Assembly (NCBI RefSeq): GCF_900177415.1 | Contig: NZ_FXAF01000011.1 | Location: forward strand, 868,001-932,000 | Direction of reading: 5' to 3' | Origin: Xaviernesmea oryzae | GTDB taxonomy: Bacteria; Pseudomonadota; Alphaproteobacteria; Rhizobiales; Rhizobiaceae | DNA length: 64,000 bases | Shown: one piece after another, positions 20,286-28,427 of the stretch | How positions within the stretch are numbered: position 1 is the first letter of the stretch | How the letters are laid out: each line of letters starts with the position of its first letter | The notes under the pieces: model-generated | The model's input: the letters and a program-made list of their open reading frames with translations, nothing else | What the model was told of the DNA's origin: nothing | The model's database searches: none | Made by a program: the position numbers and the translations under genes

Positions 20286-21313
20286 ACGAAGTAATTTCCG
20301 AACAGAAGCTTCGAACTGCTGCCAAACCTGCACGGCTTGGATTTCTGGGCGTCGGCTGGATCGGACGTCACCGCATGAACGCGATCCTGGATGACGGCCT
20401 GGCGCAGGCGGTGGCGATCGCCGATCCCTCCCCGGCCATGGCGGAAGAGGCCCGCAAGCTAGCCCCGGAAGCCCGCGTGGCGAGGAGCCTCGACGAAATG
20501 CTCGCGGAAGATCTGGACGGCGTGGTGATCGCGACGCCGAGCGCTCAACATGCCGAACAGTCGATAAGGGCGCTGAAGGCCGGTTTCGCGGTCTTCTGCC
20601 AGAAGCCGCTCGGCCGCACCGCCGAAGAAGTCACGGCGGTGGTCGAAGCGGCAAAGGCCGCAGACCGATTGCTCGGCGTCGATCTCTCCTATCGCCGGAC
20701 CGAGGCCATGCAGCGGATCAGGCAGATCATCCGCTCGGGAGAACTGGGAAAAATATTTGCCGCCGACCTCACCTTCCACAATGCCTATGGCCCCGGCAAG
20801 GCCTGGTTCTACGACAAGGCGCTCTCCGGCGGCGGGTGCGTGATGGACCTTGGCGTGCACCTTATCGATCTTGCGCTGTGGACTCTCGACTTCCCGAAGG
20901 TCGTCGACGTTACGAGCCATCTCATGAGCGCCGGCAGGACGGTCACCGCCGGAGCCGAGCGGGTCGAGGATTACGGCGTCGCCACATTGACCCTTGGCAA
21001 CGGTGCGGTGGTCCGTATCGCCTGCTCCTGGCGGCTGCAGGCCGGCTGCGATGCCGTGATCGAAGCGGACTTCTTCGGCACGGACGGCGGCGCATCGGTG
21101 CGCAACGTGAACGGGTCCTTCTATGATTTCACCGCAGAGCGTTTCCGGGGCACCTCGCGCGAGCTCCTGACCGAGCCGCCCGACGCATGGGGCGGCCGCG
21201 CCGCCACCGCCTGGGCAGCACGGCTTGCGCGGAGCGCGACCTACGACCCGGCCTGCGAAAGGCTTGTCGACGTCGCCGGCGTCATCGACCGGATCTACGG
21301 CAGACAGGATTAG
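20282..21313 (+). CDS. Gfo/Idh/MocA-family oxidoreductase
   Basis: The 343-residue enzyme overlaps the preceding stop as ATGA. It opens, after a short tail, with the NAD(P)-binding LGFLGVGWIGRHRMNAI. VFCQKPLGRTAEEV stands where the family usually has EKP; here the acid is replaced by glutamine. The C-terminal half contains GGGCVMDLGVHLIDLALW, whose GxHxxD block holds the catalytic aspartate/histidine region. Members act on inositols, glucose-fructose or UDP-sugars. The context suggests modification of a sugar made by the divergent operon. Confidence 0.88.
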   Translation: MNEVISEQKLRTAAKPARLGFLGVGWIGRHRMNAILDDGLAQAVAIADPSPAMAEEARKLAPEARVARSLDEMLAEDLDGVVIATPSAQHAEQSIRALKAGFAVFCQKPLGRTAEEVTAVVEAAKAADRLLGVDLSYRRTEAMQRIRQIIRSGELGKIFAADLTFHNAYGPGKAWFYDKALSGGGCVMDLGVHLIDLALWTLDFPKVVDVTSHLMSAGRTVTAGAERVEDYGVATLTLGNGAVVRIACSWRLQAGCDAVIEADFFGTDGGASVRNVNGSFYDFTAERFRGTSRELLTEPPDAWGGRAATAWAARLARSATYDPACERLVDVAGVIDRIYGRQD

Positions 21314-21325
21314 ACGGAACGCCCC

Positions 21326-23239
21326 TTACCCGGCCTTTCGCCTTTCGCCGTTCTGTCCATTTCCCGACAGCCGCCAGGGTACGGTGGCGACGGTCAGCCG
21401 CGGATTGCCAGACCTCAGAAGCCGTGAGCGAAGCCGCCCTGCCCTGTTCATGTGGAGCAGCCTCTGCCACCACTTCTCCTTGACCGTTTCGGGAATAAGT
21501 ACGGTGACCGCTCGTTCGGGCGCATCGGCATCCAATTTCTCGATCAAGCGCAGCAATGGTTCATGAAGTTGCCGGTAAGGCGACGGGACCAGGATCAATC
21601 GCGGAGGGTTCAGCCCCTGTGCGGCGGCCGGCTCCTCGACTTCGGCCTTCCATTGGTCATGCAGTGCCTTCTCGTTCTCGTCGGAGTCCGGTCCTCCCAG
21701 GCGCACGACATGCACGGCCACGACATCGGGCGAGATCGTCAGGGCGAACTTGATCGCCCGTTCGCTCAGGCGGTTCCATCCCTCCGTCACGATGAGGACG
21801 GTCGGCGGCTCGATGTCTTCGATCACGATCGGACCGGGGTTTCGCAACTCCGCCTCGAGCGAAACGTAGTAACCTTTGATCGCCTTGAGGAGCACGATGG
21901 TCAATGGCATCGCGATCAGCGTTATCCAGGCGCCTTCCGCGAACTTCGCGACGAGAATGACGAGAAGCGCGGCACCTGTTGAACAGGCGCCTATCGCATT
22001 CATCGCGAGCTTTCCGGGATGGCGCTCCGACTGCCTGCGCCAGTGCACGACCATGCCGGCCTGCGAGATCGTGAAGGTCAGGAAAGCCCCTACCGCGAAT
22101 AGCGGTATCAGCCTTTCCGTGATGCCGCCGAACGAGACAAGCAGCAGGGCTGCAAAGCCGCAAAGGAACAGGATGCCCGCCGTGAAGACCAGCCGCCGCC
22201 CCGGCTGGGCGAAGACCTTCGGAAGATATTCGTCTCCGGCAACCATCCGGCAAAGGCGCGGAAACCCCACGAAGCTCGTATTGGCGGAAAGGCAGAGGAT
22301 GGAAAGCAGGCTCGCCATCGCGACGTAGTAGAAGGCGTTGTAACCCGATACCGCGCCGATCAGTTGGGAAAGAACGCTCTGATAGCCCGTTTCGGTCTGA
22401 TCCATGGCGCCGATGCCGAAAACGCTCGCGACGGTCGCGATGCCGGCGAGAAGCATTCCGAGAACGGCGACGATGATGGTCAGTGTGACATAGGCGTTGC
22501 GAAGAACGGGCTTTCGGAAGGACCCTACGCCGTTGGAGACCGCTTCCACCCCCGTCATCGCCGTACAGCCGCTCGCAAAGGCGTGCATCAGCAGCCAGAC
22601 GGTCGCCTCCCCTGAGACCGGAGGCAGCGGCGGTGGAGCGACCACCGGAGCAGGCTCGCCCTCCAGCACGATCCTGATCACTCCGTAGCCTATCACGCCG
22701 AGGAAACAGCAGATGAAAAGATAGGTCGGCAACGCAAAGAGCCAGCCCGCCTCTCCCGTTCCCCGCAGATTGGCAAGCGTGACGATTGCGACGATCCCGA
22801 TGCAGAGCGGCAATATGTAGGGATGAAGGGCCGGCAGAGCGGAGACGAGCGCGCCGACGCCCGCCGAAACACCCACGGCGACATTCAGCACATAGTCGAT
22901 CATCAGCGCGGCCGCGGCCAGAAGGCTTGGATATTCGCCGAGATTTTCTCTTGCCACGACATAGGCGCCGCCGCTGGTGGGATAGGCTGCGAGCGTCTGA
23001 CGGTAGGAAAAATAGAGGATCGCCAGCACCAGGACGATACAGGCGATTACCGGGCCTGCGTAAAAAAGCCCCGCGGCGCCCAGGGGGATGAGCACCGTGA
23101 GCGCCGCTTCCGGTCCATAGGAGGAAGAACCGAGCCCATCCAGCCCCATGGCGGGAACGGCCTCGACCCAGCCTATCTTCTTGTCCTCCTGTTCCCGGTT
23201 GGAAAGGCGGCGGCCGAACAGGAAGGTGCTGAGGTTCAA
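21326..23239 (-). CDS. APC-superfamily permease with C-terminal cytosolic domain (KimA-like)
   Basis: The 637-residue protein has about 12 hydrophobic segments in its first 460 residues. The start of helix 1 reads GLDGLGSSSYGPEAALTVLI, and TSGGAYVVARENLGEYPSLL marks helix 3. A soluble tail of about 170 residues, with ALTISPDVVAVHVV, looks like a universal-stress-protein fold. This layout resembles the potassium importer KimA (YdaO) and related amino-acid/cation permeases. The ion or amino acid carried is not decided by the sequence. It converges with the Gfo gene (12-base gap) and diverges from the sigma factor gene, with a stress-type promoter of its own. Confidence 0.85.
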   Translation of the reverse strand: MNLSTFLFGRRLSNREQEDKKIGWVEAVPAMGLDGLGSSSYGPEAALTVLIPLGAAGLFYAGPVIACIVLVLAILYFSYRQTLAAYPTSGGAYVVARENLGEYPSLLAAAALMIDYVLNVAVGVSAGVGALVSALPALHPYILPLCIGIVAIVTLANLRGTGEAGWLFALPTYLFICCFLGVIGYGVIRIVLEGEPAPVVAPPPLPPVSGEATVWLLMHAFASGCTAMTGVEAVSNGVGSFRKPVLRNAYVTLTIIVAVLGMLLAGIATVASVFGIGAMDQTETGYQSVLSQLIGAVSGYNAFYYVAMASLLSILCLSANTSFVGFPRLCRMVAGDEYLPKVFAQPGRRLVFTAGILFLCGFAALLLVSFGGITERLIPLFAVGAFLTFTISQAGMVVHWRRQSERHPGKLAMNAIGACSTGAALLVILVAKFAEGAWITLIAMPLTIVLLKAIKGYYVSLEAELRNPGPIVIEDIEPPTVLIVTEGWNRLSERAIKFALTISPDVVAVHVVRLGGPDSDENEKALHDQWKAEVEEPAAAQGLNPPRLILVPSPYRQLHEPLLRLIEKLDADAPERAVTVLIPETVKEKWWQRLLHMNRAGRLRSRLLRSGNPRLTVATVPWRLSGNGQNGERRKAG

Positions 23240-23276
23240 GGGGAACTCCTTGCGCGCGGGACATTTGCGGCAACCG

Positions 23277-23302
23277 AACTGCGGGCGGTTGCGCGGAGTT
23301 CC
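23277..23302 (-). promoter_or_regulatory. Probable EcfG-type promoter for the APC permease
   Basis: Minus-strand GGAAC (23302-23298) is followed by GTT (23279-23277) after 18 bases, one more than at the other sites but within the GGAAC-N18-19-TT range reported for RpoE2. It is divergent from the sigma-factor promoter. Confidence 0.45.
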
Positions 23303-23352
23303 GTCCTAAAGCGAAGAAGAACAACCGCCGCTGCCGCCGCATCCGCCCGTCG

Positions 23353-23377
23353 GGAACGAAATCAGAGACGGCTTGTT
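23353..23377 (+). promoter_or_regulatory. EcfG-type promoter for the EcfG-like sigma factor gene
   Basis: GGAAC at 23353-23357 and GTT at 23375-23377, 17 bases apart, 52 bases before the sigma factor ATG. If recognised by this sigma factor or its paralogue it gives positive feedback. Confidence 0.65.
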
Positions 23378-23429
23378 CGGCCCATGAAGAAGCCCGTCCA
23401 AACTCTTCTCAACTGCGCGGAGGAAACGC

Positions 23430-23933
23430 ATGCCAGTAGCCCCCTCACGTCGCCGGCTGGAAATCGAAGTGGTGGAGTTGATTCCCGCACTTCGACGATT
23501 TGCCGCGCGTTTCTACCGCGCACCGAGCGACATCGACGATCTCGTCCAGGAGACGCTTTTGAAGGCCATCGCAAACCTCGAAAAGTTCGAGGAAGGAACA
23601 CGCCTGAAATCCTGGCTCTTCACCATCATGCGCAATTCCTTTTGCACCAGGTTCAGCCTTTCGAAGCGGGAACATATCGGAATTGAAGATAGCCTCGCCA
23701 ATCGCCCGGCCGTTCAGCCCCTGCAGGAATGGTCCCTGCGCGGCCGCGAACTGGAAGAGGCGCTCGTCCGCCTGCCGGATCACTATCGCAGCGCCATCGA
23801 ACTGGTGTTCATTCAAGGTGTGAGTTACGAGAATGCCGCCGCACGGTGCCATTGCCCGCTCGGCACGATGAAAAGCAGGGTCAACCGCGCACGCCTCCAT
23901 CTGGCGCGCGAACTTGGCGAAGACGTGAACTGA
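23430..23933 (+). CDS. ECF sigma factor, EcfG-like paralogue without adjacent phyR/nepR
   Basis: The 167-residue protein has the two-domain ECF layout. Region 2 has DIDDLVQETLLKAIANLEKF and TRLKSWLFTIMRN. Region 4 has LPDHYRSAIELVFIQGVSYENAA followed by GTMKSRVNRARLHL. The GTRLKSWLFTIMRNSF block closely parallels the GTNLKAWTFMILRNQF type of EcfG general stress sigma factors. The anti-sigma nepR and the regulator phyR that usually flank ecfG are absent, so this is probably a second, orphan EcfG, as reported for several Rhizobium species. Its own promoter and many neighbours carry the EcfG motif. Confidence 0.85.
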   Translation: MPVAPSRRRLEIEVVELIPALRRFAARFYRAPSDIDDLVQETLLKAIANLEKFEEGTRLKSWLFTIMRNSFCTRFSLSKREHIGIEDSLANRPAVQPLQEWSLRGRELEEALVRLPDHYRSAIELVFIQGVSYENAAARCHCPLGTMKSRVNRARLHLARELGEDVN

Positions 23934-23971
23934 TTTCTCCCGAAATCAGCAATATCCCCCTGCATCTCGGT

Positions 23972-23996
23972 GAAACTTTTCAGTCGAGCGCCCGTT
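23972..23996 (+). promoter_or_regulatory. Possible EcfG-type promoter for the Pcm-esterase fusion
   Basis: GAAAC (one mismatch to GGAAC) at 23972-23976 and GTT at 23994-23996, 17 bases apart, 28 bases before the ATG. Weaker than the exact sites but identical in spacing and placement. Confidence 0.4.
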
Positions 23997-24024
23997 GGAC
24001 TGATCATCGAACGGAACGACCGTC

Positions 24025-25992
24025 ATGTTCGATTTCGCTTATGCACGCGACCGGATGATCGAGGCCCATGTGGCTCGACGTGGGCTCAGGGATCCGAAGC
24101 TTCTCCGGGCATTGCGCGAAGTGCCGCGCGAGGCTTTCGTGGAACCGGGCTTCGAGGAATTTGCCTACGAGGATTCGCCGCTTGCGATCGGCGAAGGGCA
24201 GACCATTTCACAGCCCTATATCGTCGCATTCATGATCGACAAGGCGGAGATCGAACTTGGCGATGCCGTCCTGGAAATAGGCACCGGTTCCGGATATGCG
24301 GCCGCCGTGATGAGCCGGCTTGCCGCACATGTCTACACGGTCGAACGGTATCGCAGCCTTGGCGACCAGGCCCGGAAGCGGTTCGGGAAGCTGGGTTTCG
24401 ACAATATCGCCGTCCGGATCGGCGATGGCACGAAGGGCTGGCCGGAGGCCGCTCCGTTCGATGCGATCCTGGTTGCGGCCGGAGGGCCTTCCGTTCCGCA
24501 GGCGCTCAAGGAACAGCTCGATCTCGGAGGGCATCTCATCATTCCGGTCGGATCGGAAGGCGAGCAGCGGCTCATCCGCGTCACGCGCACGAATGCAACG
24601 ACATTCGAGGAAGAGGATCTTGGAGGTGTTCGCTTCGTGCCCCTGATCGGCGAGCAAGGCTGGCACGAACCGCGCCATACGGCGAGACCGCGCGAGCGAA
24701 GCTTGCCCGAACTGATCGCCGAAGCGGCGGAACCGCTTCCCGCCTTCGAAGACCCGGACTTCGGACAGCTCTTCGACCGGTTCGCAGGCCGACGGGTCGT
24801 GCTGCTCGGGGAGGCAAGCCACGGCACGTCGGAATTCTATCGGGCTCGCGCGGCGATCACGCGGCGCCTCATCGAGCGGCACGGTTTCAATATCGTCGCC
24901 GTCGAGGCCGATTGGCCCGATGCAGCCGCCGTCGACCGTTACGTGCGCGATCGACCCGGGAAGCTGCTCGAGGCTCCTTTCCAGCGGTTTCCCACCTGGA
25001 TGTGGCGCAACAAGGAGGTTTCCGGTTTCATCGGCTGGCTGCGCGAGCACAACCAGGACGTTTCGGAGGCAGAAAAGAGAGCCGGCTTTTACGGGCTCGA
25101 TATCTACAACATGAGCGGCTCGATCGCCGCGGTACTTGCCTATCTCGACGAGGCCGATCCGGACGCCGCAGCGGTCGCACGGCAACGGTACGGCTGCCTG
25201 ACGCCCTGGCAGAACGAACCTTCCACCTATGGACGCGCCGTGCTGACGGAGGGCTACGGAAAATGCGAAAAGGCGGCCGTCGCCCAATGCCGGGATCTGC
25301 TGGCACGTCAGCTCGACCGCTCGCTTCGGGATGGCGACGAGCTGTTCGACGCCGCCCAAAATGCACGGCTGGTGGCATCGGCCGAACGCTACTACCGCAT
25401 CATGTATTACGGCGGTTCGCAATCCTGGAATCTCCGCGATACCCATATGTTCGAAACGCTGGAGCAACTTCTGAAAGCTCGCGGACCAGGTTCCAAAGCG
25501 GTCGTCTGGGCGCATAACTCCCATATCGGCGACGCCCGGCATACGGACATGGGCACCGCGCGCGAGGAGATCAACATCGGCCAGCTCTGCCGCGAGCGCT
25601 TCGGCGACAAGGCTGCATCGATCGGTTTCGGTACCCATGAGGGAGAGGTCGCCGCCGCAGACGATTGGGATGGCGAGATGCAGGTGAAGACCGTACGCCC
25701 GGCGTTGGACGGCAGTTACGAGCAGCTCATGCATCAGGCGGATTCGGACCGTTTCCTCCTCGACATGACGAGACATCCGCCGGTGGAACAACGGCTATTG
25801 GAGCCGCGGCTCGAACGCTTCATCGGCGTGATATACCGCCCCGAGACGGAACGCCTCAGCCACTATATGTATGCTTCGCTGCCGCGACAGTTCGACGCCT
25901 TCGTCTGGTTCGACAGGACGAACGCGGTTGCGCCGCTGCTGTCGGAACATATGCAGGAAGGCGCGCCGGAGACCTATCCTTTCGGTCTCTAG
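24025..25992 (+). CDS. Fusion of protein-L-isoaspartate O-methyltransferase with an erythromycin-esterase-family domain
   Basis: One 655-residue reading frame contains two complete enzymes. Residues 1-215 are a Pcm: the GEGQTISQPYIVAFM block at about 56-70, SAM motif VLEIGTGSGYAAAVMSRLA at 82-100, and GGHLIIPVGSEGEQ. From about residue 225 an erythromycin-esterase-like domain runs to the end, with LLGEASHGTSEFY at 260-272, VEADWPDAAAVDRYVRD, WAHNSHIGDAR and a C-terminal LPRQFDAFVWFD. Pcm repairs damaged aspartyl residues in aged proteins. The esterase fold hydrolyses macrolide lactones in Ere proteins, but most chromosomal members have no known substrate. No stop or frameshift separates the parts. 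Confidence 0.92.
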   Translation: MFDFAYARDRMIEAHVARRGLRDPKLLRALREVPREAFVEPGFEEFAYEDSPLAIGEGQTISQPYIVAFMIDKAEIELGDAVLEIGTGSGYAAAVMSRLAAHVYTVERYRSLGDQARKRFGKLGFDNIAVRIGDGTKGWPEAAPFDAILVAAGGPSVPQALKEQLDLGGHLIIPVGSEGEQRLIRVTRTNATTFEEEDLGGVRFVPLIGEQGWHEPRHTARPRERSLPELIAEAAEPLPAFEDPDFGQLFDRFAGRRVVLLGEASHGTSEFYRARAAITRRLIERHGFNIVAVEADWPDAAAVDRYVRDRPGKLLEAPFQRFPTWMWRNKEVSGFIGWLREHNQDVSEAEKRAGFYGLDIYNMSGSIAAVLAYLDEADPDAAAVARQRYGCLTPWQNEPSTYGRAVLTEGYGKCEKAAVAQCRDLLARQLDRSLRDGDELFDAAQNARLVASAERYYRIMYYGGSQSWNLRDTHMFETLEQLLKARGPGSKAVVWAHNSHIGDARHTDMGTAREEINIGQLCRERFGDKAASIGFGTHEGEVAAADDWDGEMQVKTVRPALDGSYEQLMHQADSDRFLLDMTRHPPVEQRLLEPRLERFIGVIYRPETERLSHYMYASLPRQFDAFVWFDRTNAVAPLLSEHMQEGAPETYPFGL

Positions 25993-26025
25993 CCGAAGCC
26001 CGAACAACGCCAGAAGCGGGAAGGA

Positions 26026-26358
26026 TCAACCGCCCGATCCGTTCGAGGGATTCGCGTCAGGCGGAAGCGTGTCGGGCTGGATCACGCGCGACCTGCCGGT
26101 GTCCGGAGCGGGTTCGACCATCTCGCTGTCGCCCACACCCGGTGCCTTCAGCACGCCATTGCAGTCGTCGAGCTTCTTGGAAAGGTTCCGGTCGCCGGTT
26201 TCGGGCGCTTCCTGCTGACGGTTTTCCGGCTCGGCAGGGGCGGCGCATTTCTGTGGCGACGGAGCTTGGGCCGCCGCATCTTCCACGGGAAGAAATGCGG
26301 CCATCAGCGATGCCGTCGCAAACAGTGCTCCTGCCGCCTTTACAGATAACTTCGTCAT
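26026..26358 (-). CDS. Small secreted protein of unknown function
   Basis: Starting at the ATG at 26358, the 110-residue product begins MTKLSVKAAGALFATASLMA and continues to an AxA-like cleavage region at VEDAAAQA, a clear Sec signal peptide. The mature part is about 80 residues, rich in proline, glutamate and aspartate, with only two cysteines (KCAAP and DDCNG) that could form a disulfide. No family is recognised. Its start lies 17 bases inside the 3' end of the preceding small gene, so the two form one transcript behind a stress-type promoter. Confidence 0.6.
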   Translation of the reverse strand: MTKLSVKAAGALFATASLMAAFLPVEDAAAQAPSPQKCAAPAEPENRQQEAPETGDRNLSKKLDDCNGVLKAPGVGDSEMVEPAPDTGRSRVIQPDTLPPDANPSNGSGG

Positions 26359-26374
26359 GTCGATTGCACCTGGC

Positions 26375-26707
26375 TTACCCGAACGCGATTTCCTCCGCCG
26401 TACGGGCAATATCCTGCCGCCGATGGTTTTTCGTTCGCCCCTTTGCCGCGAGGATAAGGTCCAGTTCGGCGGAGGAAGCGCCGAACCTGTCGATCAGCCG
26501 CGCCGCTTCCTGCTCGCTGATGCCGTAAGTCGTTGCGAGTTCATGGCGCGTATACTTGGCCGGTTCGTCGGTTTCGTCGGGATTGGGATTGGGTTCCTCG
26601 TCGGGCAGCCGGTCCGGCTCCGGCTCCTCGATCGGCGGGATCGGGGTTGCCGGCGGAGGCACGGGCGGCGGCGGATTCGGAACGGGGTCGGTGGGCGGTT
26701 GTTGCAT
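26375..26707 (-). CDS. Small proline/glutamate-rich protein with a DUF3606-like C-terminus
   Basis: The 110-residue protein starts best at the ATG at 26707. An earlier in-frame ATG at 26731 would lie only a few bases after the predicted RNA start. Residues 1-55 are low-complexity and disordered, almost only P, E, D and N. The second half, TRHELATTYGISEQEAARLI and DRFGASSAELDLIL, looks like a small helical module similar to DUF3606 proteins common in Rhizobiales. It is first in a two-gene unit with a secreted protein. Function unknown. Confidence 0.6.
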   Translation of the reverse strand: MQQPPTDPVPNPPPPVPPPATPIPPIEEPEPDRLPDEEPNPNPDETDEPAKYTRHELATTYGISEQEAARLIDRFGASSAELDLILAAKGRTKNHRRQDIARTAEEIAFG

Positions 26708-26743
26708 TGTTTTTCTCTGTTTTTCTTTCACTTTCTAAACGTC

Positions 26744-26768
26744 AACTGAGGAGCCGGGCGATGGTTCC
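26744..26768 (-). promoter_or_regulatory. EcfG-type promoter for the two small-protein genes
   Basis: Minus-strand GGAAC (26768-26764), 17 bases, GTT (26746-26744), 37 bases before the ATG at 26707. Confidence 0.65.
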
Positions 26769-26925
26769 GAGATCTTTCGGGTCTGCCCCGGGCCAAAAGG
26801 TCGCACCTGCGGGAGCCCGCTGCTGTATCGGGCAGGAAGGTTGGAAAGCGGAGGTCGAAGAGGATGCCCGTTACGAATGGAGCCGGCAGTGGCCGCCGGC
26901 TTCATTCCTGATTCCGCACTCGCTT

Positions 26926-27351
26926 TTATTGCGCGTGGGTGCCACCGGGGCGGGCGATTTTCTTGAGCCCCGCACCGGCGGCTGCGGCTTCGGCAAGCGC
27001 CGCGTCGCCGAGCGAGATCACGCCCGTCAGACGCTTGTCGCGGTTGACGACGGGAAGCCGGCGAACCTGGACCTGCCCCATGTTGCGGGCGACATCATCG
27101 ACGTCGTCGTCCTCGAAACAATACTTGACGTCGCGCGTCATCACCTCGCGAACCTTGGCGTCGCCTGCCAGGCCATCCGCCAATCCCCGCACCACCATAT
27201 CCCTGTCCGTGATGAACCCGACCAAGCGATCGCCGTCGCCGACCGGCATGAAGCCGATTTCCTGATCGGCCATTTTCCTGGCGATCTCCGCAATGGTCTG
27301 CTGAGGGTTGGCAATCTGCACGTCGCGCGACATGATCTCCGATACTTTCAT
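26926..27351 (-). CDS. Tandem CBS-domain protein
   Basis: The 141-residue protein consists of two CBS motifs and little else. The first is MKVSEIMSRDVQIANPQQTI to GFITDRDMVVRGLA; the second is VREVMTRDVKYCFEDDD to LTGVISLGDAALA. Stand-alone CBS pairs bind adenine nucleotides and usually sense energy state. It is the last gene of a short operon after the PEBP and DUF2267 genes (39-base gap). A 7-bp inverted repeat with a 7-base loop downstream (26881-26901) may act in termination but lacks a T run. Confidence 0.9.
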   Translation of the reverse strand: MKVSEIMSRDVQIANPQQTIAEIARKMADQEIGFMPVGDGDRLVGFITDRDMVVRGLADGLAGDAKVREVMTRDVKYCFEDDDVDDVARNMGQVQVRRLPVVNRDKRLTGVISLGDAALAEAAAAGAGLKKIARPGGTHAQ

Positions 27352-27390
27352 GGTTCATCCTCCTTTGCTGTGCCGGACGTTTCGGATGTT

Positions 27391-27855
27391 TCAATGCACT
27401 TCGAAGGTGCCGGTCAGCGATGTTTCCGACAGTGCGTGCCTGCGCGCCTCCTGCCACATGGTTTCGATGCCGGCGGAATCCGGCACGGTGAGTTTCGGAA
27501 CGTCGAGCGCGGCCAGCCGGAAATGGTAGTGATGGGTTCCATGACCCCTTGGGGGTTGCGGCCCGTCATACCGGGCATTGCCGAAGTCATTGCGGGAAAA
27601 CCGCGGGCCGCCGCCCGGCGCCGTGTCGGCGCTCTCGGAAAGCTCGCTCCAGCCGACGGGAATGTTGAACACTCCGCAATGGCGGAAGGTGCCGCTCGGA
27701 GCATCGGGATCCTCGACGATCAATGCGAGGCTCTTCGCTTCCTGAGGAATGCCGCCCCATTTCAGCGGGGGCATCAGGTTTTCGCCAAGCCGGGTGTATT
27801 TCTCCGGAATTGCCTCGCCTTCGGCAAACGCCGGACTCATCAACGTCATGCCCAT
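27391..27855 (-). CDS. YbhB/YbcL-type PEBP (Raf kinase inhibitor-like) protein
   Basis: Three in-frame ATGs stand together at 27861, 27855 and 27849. The GGAGG at 27864-27868 is 8 bases from the middle one, which is therefore chosen (154 residues). The PEBP signature is clear: LMPPLKWGGIPQEAKSLALI, VEDPDAPSG, and then YDGPQPPRGHGTHHYHFRLA, the conserved ligand pocket. Bacterial PEBPs are cytoplasmic or periplasmic proteins of uncertain function. No signal peptide is seen here. It follows the DUF2267 gene by 51 bases and is probably co-transcribed from the stress promoter at 28385-28409. Confidence 0.9.
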   Translation of the reverse strand: MGMTLMSPAFAEGEAIPEKYTRLGENLMPPLKWGGIPQEAKSLALIVEDPDAPSGTFRHCGVFNIPVGWSELSESADTAPGGGPRFSRNDFGNARYDGPQPPRGHGTHHYHFRLAALDVPKLTVPDSAGIETMWQEARRHALSETSLTGTFEVH

Positions 27856-27906
27856 GTCCATGTCCTCCGTTTTCGCTGTCCGCAACCCGATGCCGCCGGT
27901 CAGGTC

Positions 27907-28347
27907 TCAATGCAGCTTGGCGGGATCCGGCCAGAGTTCCCGGATCTCCTTCGGCAGGCCTTCCCGCACCTTCCGCGCCTCACCGGGGTCGAGGTAGTGG
28001 GAAAGGACCCGGAAAACCGATCGCACGGCCTCGTTCACGTCCACGGGCCTTGCGGACGAGAGCTCCTCGTTGACCTGCTCCAGGAAAGCATCCAGCGACC
28101 GGATGCGCGACGGCTGCTTGGAGGGATCGTACTGGTCGTAATAGGTCCCTCGGATCAACAACGGCAGCTGCGCCGAAAGATGCGCGGCCAGATCCACCGG
28201 CAGCCGGTCGCGAAGGGTGTGCAGGACAGCGCTCAGCATGCGCCATGCGAGCTGGCGATCGGGCCCGTGGTCCTCCATCAGATCGTCCAGCCAGATGTTG
28301 GTGATTTGCAGCGTCTTATCGAAGACGGCAAGACCCGAAGCACTCAT
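27907..28347 (-). CDS. DUF2267 protein
   Basis: From the ATG at 28347, which is preceded by GGAGGTGA, the product has 146 residues. It carries the DUF2267 pattern: ITNIWLDDLMEDHGPDRQLA, AWRMLSAVLHTLRDRLPVDL, LPLLIRGTYYDQYDPSKQP and VFRVLSHYLDPGEARKVREG. DUF2267 proteins are soluble, helical and common in stress-related rhizobial gene groups. Their activity is not known. An open frame extends further upstream but runs through the predicted promoter. It is first in the DUF2267-PEBP-CBS unit. Confidence 0.88.
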   Translation of the reverse strand: MSASGLAVFDKTLQITNIWLDDLMEDHGPDRQLAWRMLSAVLHTLRDRLPVDLAAHLSAQLPLLIRGTYYDQYDPSKQPSRIRSLDAFLEQVNEELSSARPVDVNEAVRSVFRVLSHYLDPGEARKVREGLPKEIRELWPDPAKLH

Positions 28348-28384
28348 GGCTTCACCTCCATGATCATGTTTCGTGTATCCCTCG

Positions 28385-28409
28385 AACTGAGCAGCCGGGC
28401 CTTGGTTCC
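28385..28409 (-). promoter_or_regulatory. EcfG-type promoter for DUF2267-PEBP-CBS
   Basis: Minus-strand GGAAC (28409-28405), 17 bases, GTT (28387-28385), 37 bases before the DUF2267 ATG. Confidence 0.65.
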
Positions 28410-28427
28410 ACCGTTCCCGGGGGTATT

